DNA of 40,928 nt from a virus, in the IMG/VR virus record IMGVR_UViG_3300049259_000172, positions 1 to 40,928 of that record. The stretch is one strand, 5' to 3'. The stretch's first letter is position 1; each line of letters begins with the position of its first letter. A model generated the notes under the pieces. That model was not told the origin of the DNA. It worked only from the letters and a program-made list of their open reading frames with translations, and ran no database searches. The translations under genes and the position numbers were made by a program. Below, in pieces: positions 31,401 to 38,850 of this stretch.

Positions 31401-32045
31401 GCCCGGGTCGGCGGATTCGACTCGCTGGAGCCCAACCGGCGCGGGCTGGAGTTCCGCATCGACGACATCCACTCCGGCGCCAACGTGCGGTGCCGGTTCA
31501 AGGACGACGCCTTCGAGAACGAGCACGGCCTGCCCTGTCACTTCGACTGGGCCTCCGAGGAGCCCAAGCGGGGCCGCACCGGCAAGATCCTCAAGACGCA
31601 GCCCAAGATCCCCGCCAAGTGCACCAAGCGCTGCCGCAACTACACGCTGCCCGATCCGAAGAACTACGACACCATCCCGGTCTACAGCGAGGCTGAGATC
31701 CGGGACATCGAGTTCGAGATGCTCGGGGTGTACCTGTCCTCCTCGCCGTTCGACCGGATCCCGGCCGAGGTCATGGTCGAGCTGTTCAACGCCGACGACC
31801 TGACTACAGCCGAGCTGGGTTCCTACCCGCTCGCCGTGATCATCACCGGCGCCCGTCCCGACCCACGCGGACGCGACTTCGGGTTCGTCTCGCTCAACAC
31901 CCCCGCCGGTGACCTGTCGGCCATCCTGTTCTCCCGTCAGTGGGAGCGGTACAAGCCGTTGCTGCGCACCGGGCAGATGGGCCTGGTCGAGATCTTCAAG
32001 TCCGAGCAGGACCGCTACCGCCTGACCCACCTGGAGGTCATCTAA
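28428..32045 (+). CDS. dnaE: DNA polymerase III alpha subunit, DnaE-type
   Basis: A 1205-aa polymerase from ATG 28428. The PHP domain begins near residue 116 with FVHLHTHSEYS, and its metal ligands (H118, H120, H122, TDHG, GIETYF, DSHY) are in place. The palm carries the three catalytic aspartates in PDFDIDF (D515, D517, D519), with GPGRGSGAASLLAY before it. Thumb/fingers (VGRPGPLRSGLDKLYVKRRSG), a helix-hairpin-helix region and a C-terminal OB-like fold (YPLAVIITGARPDPRGRDFG) follow. Oddities: a ~112-residue N-terminal extension with no DnaE counterpart, and a Cys-rich insert near residues 1065-1075. It shares the operon with recA. Confidence 0.93.
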   Translation: MNYTLIAQYGEHGRWEGLPVPSLVEDEMGERFMLVANLVPVQAYNDASASGTWGLLRVLGGPIAYCPAEVFSSYRRENAFAASYELPEERWRPVDPGLWFDMNAAYGERPVSTNPFVHLHTHSEYSQFDGLSTMGEIMKAITADGQKAVAVTDHGVCAGHPDLQKVATEHQVKPIFGIETYFVDDRHVMVDQFDYWHLIVWALDDDGLRNLWALSTEGYRDGFYGKPRIDWDTLTRLNHGLAVSSACLGGPLLEPYLAGNEQRALANLARLGEIFDDRRLHLEIGTNHLDEQLKGNAWLAEVARKYDVPLLAAVDSHYALPTDREDHHVWLTMQTDKTKAEKLFAGDHSYHLMGVDEVRQALGYLPADVVDEAIENTGLLADRCTAEIRPKRSLPVFSKPTEEYPDPVQHDVDRMLDIAIANWDTRVKTTEDSKYLQQFEFEAPLLIRKGFAGYYLMTSDFVTWAKDRGILVGPGRGSGAASLLAYLMRITEIDPIEGELLFSRFMTEGRTSLPDFDIDFPTSRAPEVINYVIERWGAEHVCLIGNTQRAKNKASFKKVQSAISDRLPGDSFSLVNQISKIIDEAEASTAGLGLSWEELFAQVGDLLEPYRQKIPDVFRLAEHFRGRVLTYGRHAAGVVIDPDSDLYAELPMRKGDEGGPMVTQFDMEALEYLGKIKWDFLRLRNLDIIQDAVDLIRETTGDVIDLYSWTEEYKDPEVFEELSDGWTLGCFQIETSLGTRTIKTMRPTSISELADVITVGRPGPLRSGLDKLYVKRRSGEEPIRYPDPRLEAVLGRTYGVILYQEDVMATCKVLAGYDDEEADYVRKILGKKKPELAAAEGRKFIDRAIAHDADRMAVTELWSQMEEFSRYAFNRAHAYSYATVSYWCGWLKTHYRSQSLTAAMGRVEKDRIPQFVNEARRLGYRILPPDINISKRGFTADGLVIRYGLESLNGIGEAASNAILEFQPFESFQDFLDRKGSKCNIGHVRTLARVGGFDSLEPNRRGLEFRIDDIHSGANVRCRFKDDAFENEHGLPCHFDWASEEPKRGRTGKILKTQPKIPAKCTKRCRNYTLPDPKNYDTIPVYSEAEIRDIEFEMLGVYLSSSPFDRIPAEVMVELFNADDLTTAELGSYPLAVIITGARPDPRGRDFGFVSLNTPAGDLSAILFSRQWERYKPLLRTGQMGLVEIFKSEQDRYRLTHLEVI

Positions 32046-33262
32046 TGCCCAGCAAGCAACGACTCGGCCCGGCCGCCGCCGCCCTGAAGAAGTTCGAGGT
32101 CGACTGGGCCAAGTCCTTCGGCGACGACCTGCCGTTGATCGAGGCCAAGGTGCGCCCGTACGAGGTGGTCTCCACCGGCAGCTTGGAGTTGGATCTGGCC
32201 ATGGGGTGCGGCGGGTACGTCGTCGGGCGGATCACCGAGATCCACGGTCCGGAAGGCACCGCCAAGACCACCATGGGTCAGGTCGCGGTCGCCAACTTCC
32301 AGCTCGCCTACCCGCAACGCATGGCGGGCTGGATCGACATGGAGCGCACCTTCGACGACTCCTGGGCCGAGGGCCACGGCGTCAACCTGCACCGCAGCGT
32401 GTTCCGGCGCACCCGACCCAAGACGGCCGAGGACGTCGCCGACATGACCGTCAAGATGATCAGCTCCGGGCTGTTCAGCGTGGTGGTGCTCGACTCGGTC
32501 GGCGGCATGGTCTCCGACGCCGAGATGGGCAAGAAGGCCGACGAGGCCACCGTGGCAGCTGTGGCCCGCGTGGTGACCCGGCTGGTCAAGCAGTCGGCGG
32601 TGATGGGCGACGATCACCGCACCAGCCTGATCATCATTAACCAGGCCCGGGCCAACATCGGTGGCGGTCCCAAGGCCGGAACCACCACCACCGGCGGGTT
32701 CGCGCTCAAGCACGTGTCCACGCACAAGCTGCGCAACCGCCGTACCGGCAACAACGTCTACATGCTCGGCAACGGCAAGGACGAGCGCGAGGTCGGCTTC
32801 GAACTGGCCGTCACGGTCGAGAAGAATAAGGTCGCCCAGCCGCGCCGGGTGGCCACCTTCAACCTGTTCAACGCCGACACCGACGACTACGGCCCGATCG
32901 GCATCGACCGCGCCAGCGAAGCCCTCAGCCTCGGCCCACGGTTCGGGATCGTCGAGCGCGCCGGTTCCTACTACCGCTTCCCCAACCCGGCCGGTGGCGA
33001 CACCGTGCAGGTCCAGGGTGAGAAGAAGTCGCTGAACCTGCTGCGGGCCGACCCCGAGCTGGTCGAGCACATCCGCGCCCGGGTGCTCGAAGCCAAGGGT
33101 GCGGCCGTCGAGGAGCTGGAGGACGTCGCAGCCGACGCCGAGCTGGAGACCGGCACCGAGGACGACGGCTTCGTCACCGGTGGGGGAGACGCGGCCAAGA
33201 TGGTCGACTTCGATCCGGACGTGCTCGCGCGGGCCCACAGCCCGCTACCGGTGAGCAGCTGA
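32045..33262 (+). CDS. recA: RecA-like recombinase
   Basis: A 405-aa protein from ATG 32045 (TAATG overlap with dnaE). RecA core: Walker A GPEGTAKT (68-75; the usual GPESSGKT is altered), E100 in DMERTFD, Walker B VVVLDS (D150), and NQARANIGGGPKAG, the L2-like loop region. The C-terminal ~60 residues are acidic, as in bacterial RecA. It drives strand exchange for replication-coupled recombination, with the nucleases downstream as likely partners. Start at 31940 is excluded as overlap with the polymerase. Confidence 0.9.
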   Translation: MPSKQRLGPAAAALKKFEVDWAKSFGDDLPLIEAKVRPYEVVSTGSLELDLAMGCGGYVVGRITEIHGPEGTAKTTMGQVAVANFQLAYPQRMAGWIDMERTFDDSWAEGHGVNLHRSVFRRTRPKTAEDVADMTVKMISSGLFSVVVLDSVGGMVSDAEMGKKADEATVAAVARVVTRLVKQSAVMGDDHRTSLIIINQARANIGGGPKAGTTTTGGFALKHVSTHKLRNRRTGNNVYMLGNGKDEREVGFELAVTVEKNKVAQPRRVATFNLFNADTDDYGPIGIDRASEALSLGPRFGIVERAGSYYRFPNPAGGDTVQVQGEKKSLNLLRADPELVEHIRARVLEAKGAAVEELEDVAADAELETGTEDDGFVTGGGDAAKMVDFDPDVLARAHSPLPVSS

Positions 33263-33750
33263 TGGCCCGCTACGCCGAGGGCACCGACGTCTCGATCAGT
33301 CGCTCGGTCGCGGAGCTGGAGAAGCTGGTCACCAAGTACGGCGCGAGCGGGTTCAGCTATGGCCGAGACGACACCGAGGGGTTCGCCCAGGTGGTGTTCC
33401 GGATCCAGGACCGGATCATCCGCTTCCGGATCCAGCGACCCAACCCCAACGACGACGACTTCCGGCTCACCCCGACCGGCTTGCGCCGCAGCCTGGAGGG
33501 AGCCAGCCAGCTGGCCATGGCCGAGGAGAAGCGACGCTGGCGCGGGCTCGTGTTGGTGATCAAGGCCCTGCTGGTCGCGGTCGCCGACGACGTGCTCACG
33601 CTGTCTGACGCCTTCCTGCCATACACGATGCTGCCCGCCGGGAACACCTTCGGAGAGTGGGCCGCCCCGCAGCTGGACACGATCGTCGCAACCCAACAGA
33701 TGCCGTCGCTGCTGCCCGGCACGTACCACCAAGCGATCGAGGGACGCTGA
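33262..33750 (+). CDS. Conserved actinophage protein of unknown function
   Basis: A 162-aa protein from ATG 33262, overlapping the recA stop. Recognisable as a family common in actinophages: VSISRSVAELEKLVTKYGA, RIIRFRIQRPNPNDDDF, GLRRSLEGA and WRGLVLVIKALLVAV. No catalytic signature is known to me. Its position after recA and before nucleases suggests DNA metabolism. One-base overlap with the next gene. Confidence 0.65.
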   Translation: MARYAEGTDVSISRSVAELEKLVTKYGASGFSYGRDDTEGFAQVVFRIQDRIIRFRIQRPNPNDDDFRLTPTGLRRSLEGASQLAMAEEKRRWRGLVLVIKALLVAVADDVLTLSDAFLPYTMLPAGNTFGEWAAPQLDTIVATQQMPSLLPGTYHQAIEGR

Positions 33751-34109
33751 TGAGCACCGAAGCCGAAGAGCGCACCGAATGGACGCAGGCCGACTTCCTC
33801 GCCGAGGCCGCTCGGCGCTTCGGAGACGACCCGAAGAAGTGGGCGTTCACCTGCCCGCGCTGTGGTGACGTCGCGACCCCGCAGGACTTCAAGGACGCGG
33901 GTGCCGACCCGAACCGCATCGGCCAGCAGTGCATCGGCCGCCAGCTGGGCGCGCTGTCCGGCTCGAAGCCCACGAAGGACGGCGGTCAGTCGCTGGCCAG
34001 CCGGGGCTGCGACTGGACTGCCTACGGCCTGTTCCATGGCCCCTGGACCGTAGTGACGCCCGAGGGCAAGCAGATGTACAGCTTCCGCTTCGCCGAGGCG
34101 ACGTCGTGA
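33750..34109 (+). CDS. Conserved phage protein with CxxC
   Basis: A 119-aa protein from ATG 33750. C35-x2-C38 (TCPRCGD), a later Cys in QQCIGRQLGAL and a third in SRGCDWTAYGLF form a small zinc-ribbon-like set. The segment GCDWTAYGLFHGPW recurs in related actinophage proteins. Function unknown. It overlaps the next GTG by four bases. Confidence 0.6.
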   Translation: MSTEAEERTEWTQADFLAEAARRFGDDPKKWAFTCPRCGDVATPQDFKDAGADPNRIGQQCIGRQLGALSGSKPTKDGGQSLASRGCDWTAYGLFHGPWTVVTPEGKQMYSFRFAEATS

Positions 34110-34306
34110 TTCTGCGCTGTCCGGACTCGGGGTGCCACACCACCTATGACACCGCCGAGGATGAGGACGAAGCCCTCAGTCAGATGATCAAGCACTACCG
34201 CTACAACCTGCGTCACCAGGGCTTCGGTCACTCCGGCGACAACCGTGGGGTGATCAGCCTGCAAGAGGCTGCACTGGCCGTCAGCAACGCCAACCAGGCC
34301 GACTGA
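34106..34306 (+). CDS. Small zinc-finger-like protein
   Basis: A 66-aa protein from GTG 34106. VILRCPDSGCHTTYD and a later H-x3-H (H29, H37 region) give a C2H2-like set (C5, C10). ATGA-type overlap with both neighbours. May bind nucleic acid or a protein partner; not shown. Confidence 0.55.
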   Translation: MILRCPDSGCHTTYDTAEDEDEALSQMIKHYRYNLRHQGFGHSGDNRGVISLQEAALAVSNANQAD

Positions 34307-34458
34307 TGTGTGGTCGGGAGCCCATCGAGCCGGACGATGGATTCGCCATTCCCGAGACCATGCTGGGGCCGGTGTACATCGACGACAGCGACGATCCGGA
34401 CCAGCTCAAGCGGGTCGTCATGAAGCCGGTCCGCGAGGAGGACGACGAAGCGTGGTAG
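34306..34458 (+). CDS. Small acidic protein
   Basis: A 50-aa protein from ATG 34306 (one base overlaps the previous stop), MCGREPIEPDDGF...EEDDEAW. Strongly acidic at both ends. Too short for a family call, but its overlaps on both sides fit the operon pattern. Confidence 0.4.
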   Translation: MCGREPIEPDDGFAIPETMLGPVYIDDSDDPDQLKRVVMKPVREEDDEAW

Positions 34459-34670
34459 ACGACAAGCTGCCGTGGACCACGGGGTTCCAGCGCCGGTGCA
34501 AGGCGGTGCATCCCGATCCGGTGATGGGCGGCCGGTGCGACCTGCGGCGTGGTCACGGCGAGGACATCGACCACGCGCTGGATCGCGGCATGGACAACCC
34601 GCGCTGGTCGACCCGCTGGACCGACGGTGCGGGCAACCAGGTGCTGAGACCGAGGCCCCGACAGCTATGA
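34452..34670 (+). CDS. Small Cys/His protein
   Basis: A 72-aa protein from GTG 34452, overlapping the previous gene by seven bases. C16 and C29 with H20 and H35 (RRCKAVHPDPVMGGRCDLRRGHGEDIDH) could hold a metal. The stop overlaps the next ATG. No known family. Confidence 0.45.
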   Translation: MVDDKLPWTTGFQRRCKAVHPDPVMGGRCDLRRGHGEDIDHALDRGMDNPRWSTRWTDGAGNQVLRPRPRQL

Positions 34671-34963
34671 GCGTCTACATCGACGACATGCGGATGTACG
34701 CCACGGTCGGCACCTTGTCCGCCCGCTGGTCGCACCTCACCGCCGATACGAAAGAAGAGCTTCATGCCTTCGCCGAGAGGCTGGGAATGCGCCGGTCCTG
34801 GTTCCAGGATAAGCCCAACGGCCTCTGGCACTACGACGTCACCGACAACAAGCGCAAGCGGGCGATCGCGATGGGCGCACTGTGCATCCATTACGGCTCA
34901 GCGGAGGACTTCGACCGAGTCTGGCAACGACCAGGACGAGAAGGGGTGACCGATGCCGACTGA
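34667..34963 (+). CDS. DUF4031-family protein
   Basis: A 98-aa protein from ATG 34667. It keeps the DUF4031 signature: VYIDDMRMY, RWSHLTADTKEELHAFAERLG, RRSWFQ, HYDVT and RAIAMGA. The family is common in actinobacteria and their phages; its function is unknown. Operon overlaps on both sides. Confidence 0.75.
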   Translation: MSVYIDDMRMYATVGTLSARWSHLTADTKEELHAFAERLGMRRSWFQDKPNGLWHYDVTDNKRKRAIAMGALCIHYGSAEDFDRVWQRPGREGVTDAD

Positions 34964-35330
34964 GACGGACGTCGACAAGTTGCCGCCGACCCAGTATCTG
35001 GTGCTGGAGGTGCTCGGCGCGCGACATCGACTGGGTCACACGATGTGGCCGTTCCCGACCAGCTGCACGAAGGCGATCAAGGCTCTGGAGGAGCTGGGCC
35101 TGGTCAACTCGATGCACGGCAACGTGGAGTACACGCTTCGTGCGAGCCTGACCCAGGTCGCTGTCGACACATTGCTGTCAGGCACATACTTGCCACCCGC
35201 CTTCGAGCGCGAGCGCAAAGCTGCGTTCCGGGACGTGGCGGAGACGATGCAGGCGATGATCTTTGCCCCGAACGGCGCCCCGACACGCGGCGATTTGCTC
35301 AAGACGGTGCAGCGGATGGCGGAGTCGTGA
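34953..35330 (+). CDS. Winged-helix-like hypothetical protein
   Basis: A 125-aa protein from ATG 34953, overlapping DUF4031 by 11 bases. Residues ~10-60 look like a winged helix (PTQYLVLEVLGARHRLG, TSCTKAIKALEELGLVNSM, then a wing VEYTL). The C-terminal part is helical. A regulatory DNA-binding role is plausible. Overlaps the next GTG by four bases. Confidence 0.5.
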   Translation: MPTETDVDKLPPTQYLVLEVLGARHRLGHTMWPFPTSCTKAIKALEELGLVNSMHGNVEYTLRASLTQVAVDTLLSGTYLPPAFERERKAAFRDVAETMQAMIFAPNGAPTRGDLLKTVQRMAES

Positions 35331-35674
35331 AACCGACCACGCGAGATATGTCCGACCGGCACGAGCAGTTCCTGGCTGACCTTATCGGCGGGCGTCGCTG
35401 TCCCGGCTCGGGCAACCAGTCAGCCAACCAGCTCGACGTGCGTAACGACCCGACCACCGGCTTCGCCTTCGGCCTAGACGGCAAGTCCACCCTCGGCCGG
35501 TCGCTGAGTCTCAGCGAGACGACGTGGGCCAAGGTCGTCGACCAGAGCCACGGCCTGCGGCCCGGGATGGCCCTGCGCTGGTACCACGACTGGCGCCTGC
35601 GCAGCTCCACCGACCTGATCGTCATCTCGACCGCTGACTTCAGCGAGATGCTGGAGATCGCCCGTGGCCAGTGA
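35327..35674 (+). CDS. PD-(D/E)XK resolvase-like nuclease
   Basis: A 115-aa protein from GTG 35327. It has a compact layout of phage PD-(D/E)XK nucleases: RCPGSGNQSANQLDVRND (D), FAFGLDGKST (D-x-K), SLSLSETTWAKVVDQS and a strand GMALRWYHDW, ending DLIVISTADFSEML. That order is shared with putative Holliday-junction resolvases and VRR-type nucleases. Next to Cas4- and RuvC-like genes it suggests recombination-intermediate processing. Weakly conserved, so an unrelated fold cannot be excluded. Confidence 0.55.
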   Translation: MKPTTRDMSDRHEQFLADLIGGRRCPGSGNQSANQLDVRNDPTTGFAFGLDGKSTLGRSLSLSETTWAKVVDQSHGLRPGMALRWYHDWRLRSSTDLIVISTADFSEMLEIARGQ

Positions 35675-36443
35675 TCCGGACTTCGCCCGCACGATGAGCG
35701 GCATCGCCGCCAACGAGGTGATCATCCCGCGTATCCACACCCAGTTGTTCAACACGAGCTTCAGCGGCTTCGCAGTCGTGATCCCGAGCTGGGACGACGA
35801 CAAGCGCATCTACGACGGCTGGTTCCACCCGAGCGCCCACTCCACCTGGACGGTGCGTCAGCTCTACGCCTACCTGACCCGTCACCAGACGCTGCAGGAA
35901 GAGCGCATGGAGTTGACCTCGATCATGGCGGTGACCCGGGGCAAGTTCTGGCACATGTTCCTGCAGCGGATCATGCTCGACGACGGCGTGCTGATCGAGG
36001 ACGAGGTGCCGATCGAGGACGCCGAGACCAACCGGCGCGGGCACGCCGACGGCCTGCTGAGCACCGGCGAGCTGCTGGAGATCAAGACGATCAACCGCTT
36101 CAAGGTCAGCAAGATCAACAGCGAGGAAGCGCTGCGCGAACTCAAGCCGCAGTACTGGGCCCAGACCCAGGACTACCTCGACTGCCTCGGCGTTGACGCC
36201 ATGCGCTACCTGATGATCAACCCCGACTGGCCGTTCGAGATGAGCGAATTCGTGGTCCGGGCCAACGAGCTGCACCAGGCCCGGCGCCGCAAGGAATACC
36301 TGCAGGCGATCGAGATGGCTCTGGCCTACCCCACCGGCGAGGCACTGGCCGCCGACTCCGAGCTGGCGCTGTGCTGCGCGCCCGGGTCCAAGGCCGCCAA
36401 GCAGTGCCCGGCCGCGCTTGCCTGTCCGATCGGAGGACTGTGA
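35664..36443 (+). CDS. Cas4/RecB-type PD-(D/E)XK exonuclease
   Basis: A 259-aa protein from GTG 35664. PD-(D/E)XK motifs are in order: D129 in GHADG, E139-x-K141 in LLEIKT and the QxxxY-like motif in QYWAQTQDYLD (163-173), the RecB-nuclease family signature. The C-terminus has four cysteines (C237, C238, C248, C254), as in Cas4 and AddB Fe-S nucleases. No CRISPR locus is in the window, so it is probably a recombination exonuclease paired with RecA. It overlaps the preceding gene by 11 bases. Confidence 0.78.
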   Translation: MASDPDFARTMSGIAANEVIIPRIHTQLFNTSFSGFAVVIPSWDDDKRIYDGWFHPSAHSTWTVRQLYAYLTRHQTLQEERMELTSIMAVTRGKFWHMFLQRIMLDDGVLIEDEVPIEDAETNRRGHADGLLSTGELLEIKTINRFKVSKINSEEALRELKPQYWAQTQDYLDCLGVDAMRYLMINPDWPFEMSEFVVRANELHQARRRKEYLQAIEMALAYPTGEALAADSELALCCAPGSKAAKQCPAALACPIGGL

Positions 36444-36706
36444 TGACCGGCAAGTACGACCACAACCTGGAGACGCTGGCCAAGTGGGCCGCCCACCAGC
36501 CGGATGCAGCCGAGGCCGGAGGGTTGGTCGCCTACATGCTGGGCAAGGCCGCCGAGATCCGTCGCGACGGCGCACCCGCCCAGATCGAGCGCGCCCGGCA
36601 GGAGATCGAGCGGTTCCGGGCCAAGCCCGGTGATCTGACCGTCGAGGGCCTCCGCAAGTTCGTCGCCACGCTCGACGAGATCAGCGGGCACGAGGGGATC
36701 CGATGA
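36443..36706 (+). CDS. Small helical hypothetical protein
   Basis: An 87-aa protein from ATG 36443 (TGATG). Nearly all helix (LETLAKWAAHQP, GLVAYMLGKAAEIRRDG, QIERARQEIERFR, LRKFVATLDEI). It overlaps the next gene by four bases. No family recognised; position between two nucleases suggests an accessory role. Confidence 0.5.
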   Translation: MTGKYDHNLETLAKWAAHQPDAAEAGGLVAYMLGKAAEIRRDGAPAQIERARQEIERFRAKPGDLTVEGLRKFVATLDEISGHEGIR

Positions 36707-37341
36707 CCGACATCGACACCAGCGCGCTGACCAACCTGGGAGGCAAGCGCAAGGCCCCCAAGACCACCAGGGCGCCGTGGCAGCCGCTCGACCTCGCCAC
36801 GCTGCACCCGGGCACCTACCTGGCCTGTGACCAGTCGCTGGGGGCCGCCGGGGTGGTGTTGTTCGAGGTCATGCAGATGGGGTCCAGCGATGTGCGCCGC
36901 TACGTCGTACACATGGCCGAGACCTTCGTCGGCGGCCGGACCGAGGGCTACGACGAGGTGCTCGACTCGGCCCAGATGCTGCAGCTCGCACTCTCGATCT
37001 GGGTCAACAAATGGGTCCGGGGCACCGACTGGGGACAACCGATCCTGACCGTGCACGAGGGCATCCCGACCGGCGGAGGCCGCTACCTCAAGCCCGAGCT
37101 GAGCCTGGTCTCGGCAATGGCCTTCCGGACCGCCACAGCGGGCTGGACGCGACTGCCGTCCGTGCGCTACCAGGACCACGCCTACCTGATCTGCGGCAAG
37201 CGCGGAGAGAAGGACAAGAAGGTCCACCACGCCGCGCTCAAGGGGTACTTCGACCAGATCCAAGGCTCGGAGCTGATCACCAACGAGGCCAAGCGTGACG
37301 CCCTGTCGGTCGCGCTGGCCGCCGCACACCGAGGACGATGA
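36703..37341 (+). CDS. RuvC-like Holliday-junction resolvase
   Basis: A 212-aa protein from ATG 36703. RNase-H-fold acidic residues: D43 in YLACDQSLGAAG, E119 in LTVHEGIP, and E195/D199 in NEAKRDALSVALAAAH, matching RuvC-type order. A ~35-residue basic N-terminal tail precedes the fold. With RecA, Cas4-like and PD-(D/E)XK genes it fits resolution of branched DNA before packaging. Overlaps the next gene. Confidence 0.75.
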   Translation: MTDIDTSALTNLGGKRKAPKTTRAPWQPLDLATLHPGTYLACDQSLGAAGVVLFEVMQMGSSDVRRYVVHMAETFVGGRTEGYDEVLDSAQMLQLALSIWVNKWVRGTDWGQPILTVHEGIPTGGGRYLKPELSLVSAMAFRTATAGWTRLPSVRYQDHAYLICGKRGEKDKKVHHAALKGYFDQIQGSELITNEAKRDALSVALAAAHRGR

Positions 37342-37535
37342 TGACGGTCCTGCGGATCTACTGGACCAGAAACGGCCACGATTACTGCATGACCCGGGGT
37401 CAGGATTTCACCCTGTCGGTCGACGGCGGTCCGGACGAGCCGATGGACCCCGAGCGGGGTGAACGGCAGCTGCGCGAGTGCTACCGGATGACCCTCGCAC
37501 GCGACAACTGCTTCATCAAGGAGAGCCATCGATGA
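37338..37535 (+). CDS. Small hypothetical protein
   Basis: A 65-aa protein from ATG 37338 (or ATG 37341). MMTVLRIYWTRNGHDYC, then acidic and basic patches. One-gene overlaps on both sides. No domain recognised. Confidence 0.45.
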   Translation: MMTVLRIYWTRNGHDYCMTRGQDFTLSVDGGPDEPMDPERGERQLRECYRMTLARDNCFIKESHR

Positions 37536-37708
37536 GTACCGATTCCGCCGCCGCCACCGCCAAGGACGTCCTGCGCCGCGTCAAGGCCTTCGAGGCCGAG
37601 ATGCGCCGCCAGCGCATCCACGTCGGAGTCAGCTCCGGCCCGTCCCCGGTCACCTGCGTGACCTGCGGCCTGCCGTGGCCGTGCCCGGGCTCGAAGGAGT
37701 CGCAGTGA
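37532..37708 (+). CDS. Small Cys protein
   Basis: A 58-aa protein from ATG 37532. An N-terminal basic helix (KDVLRRVKAFEAEMRRQRI) is followed by CVTCGLPWPC, a CxxC...C set. Overlaps the next GTG. Function unknown. Confidence 0.45.
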   Translation: MSTDSAAATAKDVLRRVKAFEAEMRRQRIHVGVSSGPSPVTCVTCGLPWPCPGSKESQ

Positions 37709-38064
37709 CGCTCGACGAGGTTCCCACCAAGGAGCTGCAGGACGAGCTGGCCAAGCGGCTGTGCGATCACCGCCCCGAGATCAACATCAGCCTGCGCGAC
37801 GTCCCGAAGGAGCGGGTGCCGCTGATCACCTGCAAGTGCGGCAAGGCGACCTGGGCCAGCACCGGAGTGGAGTTCGGCCAGCTCGGCCTGCCGATCAAGC
37901 TCAGGGTCGAACATGTCGCGTGGGGGATCCGGGTTCTGGCCACCACCAAGGATGGCGTGCCCTACCGGGAGTACGGCGTGGGACGCAAAGGTCACATCGA
38001 GATCGACGAGCTGCACGTCAAGATCGGTGTCGAACTTCCCGACAGCAGTTCGAGGTGGTCCTAG
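37705..38064 (+). CDS. Hypothetical protein with CxC
   Basis: A 119-aa protein. GTG 37705, with AAGGAG upstream and overlapping the previous stop, is chosen over the in-frame GTG 37675. N-terminal helix (LQDELAKRLCDHRPEI), then ITCKCGKATWAS (CxC) and a beta-rich C-terminal half. Not recognised. Confidence 0.5.
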   Translation: MTLDEVPTKELQDELAKRLCDHRPEINISLRDVPKERVPLITCKCGKATWASTGVEFGQLGLPIKLRVEHVAWGIRVLATTKDGVPYREYGVGRKGHIEIDELHVKIGVELPDSSSRWS

Positions 38065-38762
38065 TGGGAGTCGCCCGGGGCCAGCGTCGAGCCTCCGGCT
38101 TGACCGGGGGCGAGGAGATCGCCCGCACCGAGCAGCTCGAACCCGTCGAGCAGGACGGCGAAGGGCTCACCGCCGGACCAGCCAACCGGCCCGAGGACGA
38201 CAGCACGCTCTACCCGGCCTTCCGCCGGATGCGCACCGACTGGAACTCCCCCGACCGCGACATCATCAATCAGATGCGCTCGGCCGTCGACGCCCAGATC
38301 ATGGACCGCTTCAGCGACCTGTACGAGCTGCAGTTCCAGATCTACTCCCTGGTCCGCGAGTCTCTGCCCGGCAAGATCGACGACTGGGGCCTGCCCGACT
38401 GGCGGCGCGGACCGAACGGGTTCTACGTCGAGGACTGGTCCAAGCTCACCGGCCGAGACGCCGAGAGCTTCCTCTATCGGATCACCACTGGCATGTTCCG
38501 ATGGGAGCAGACCCAAGCCGACCTGTGGGGCGAGGCCGTGTTCGCTCGGGCCGCCTTCGAGGAGGCCTTCAGCACCGGCTACGAGGAGCTGGAGAACCCG
38601 AGGGCCACCATCGAGGACCGCACCGCCAGGGCTCGCCTGAGAGCCGCCGAGCAGCGTTATTTGGCTGTCTACAAGTCCTATGCCAGCAAACGGGCCGATG
38701 CGGCCGTGCGTTCCGTCGAGCGGCTCGGTCAGCGCCTGAAGGACGTCATGGTGAAGAGCTGA
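38064..38762 (+). CDS. Conserved phage hypothetical protein, last of operon
   Basis: A 232-aa protein from GTG 38064 (TAGTG overlap). A disordered N-terminal ~55 residues, then a helical core with several aromatic residues (LPDWRRGPNGFYVEDWSKL; MFRWEQTQADLWGEAVFARAAF) and a basic C-terminal coil (QRYLAVYKSYASKRADAAVRSVERL). Not recognised. The operon ends here; a leader with repeats follows. Confidence 0.5.
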   Translation: MGVARGQRRASGLTGGEEIARTEQLEPVEQDGEGLTAGPANRPEDDSTLYPAFRRMRTDWNSPDRDIINQMRSAVDAQIMDRFSDLYELQFQIYSLVRESLPGKIDDWGLPDWRRGPNGFYVEDWSKLTGRDAESFLYRITTGMFRWEQTQADLWGEAVFARAAFEEAFSTGYEELENPRATIEDRTARARLRAAEQRYLAVYKSYASKRADAAVRSVERLGQRLKDVMVKS

Positions 38763-38773
38763 CCTGCCAGCTT

Positions 38774-38850
38774 CACGAGAGGTAAACACGCTACACTCCC
38801 CGGAATTGTTATTGGCACTCGCCATGCCGAATTGCCAATTTGCAAGTACC
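38774..38850. promoter_or_regulatory. Leader with promoter-like and operator-like sites
   Basis: CACGAGAGG (38774-38782, also at 25903 and 27240), a possible -10 TACACT (38792-38797) with a poor -35, TTATTGGCAC (38809-38818), the palindrome AATTG-C-CAATT (38830-38840) and a 21-base block (38830-38850) matching 10177-10197 at 19 positions. The 200 bases between genes hold no supported ORF beyond a 22-codon frame. Confidence 0.45.
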
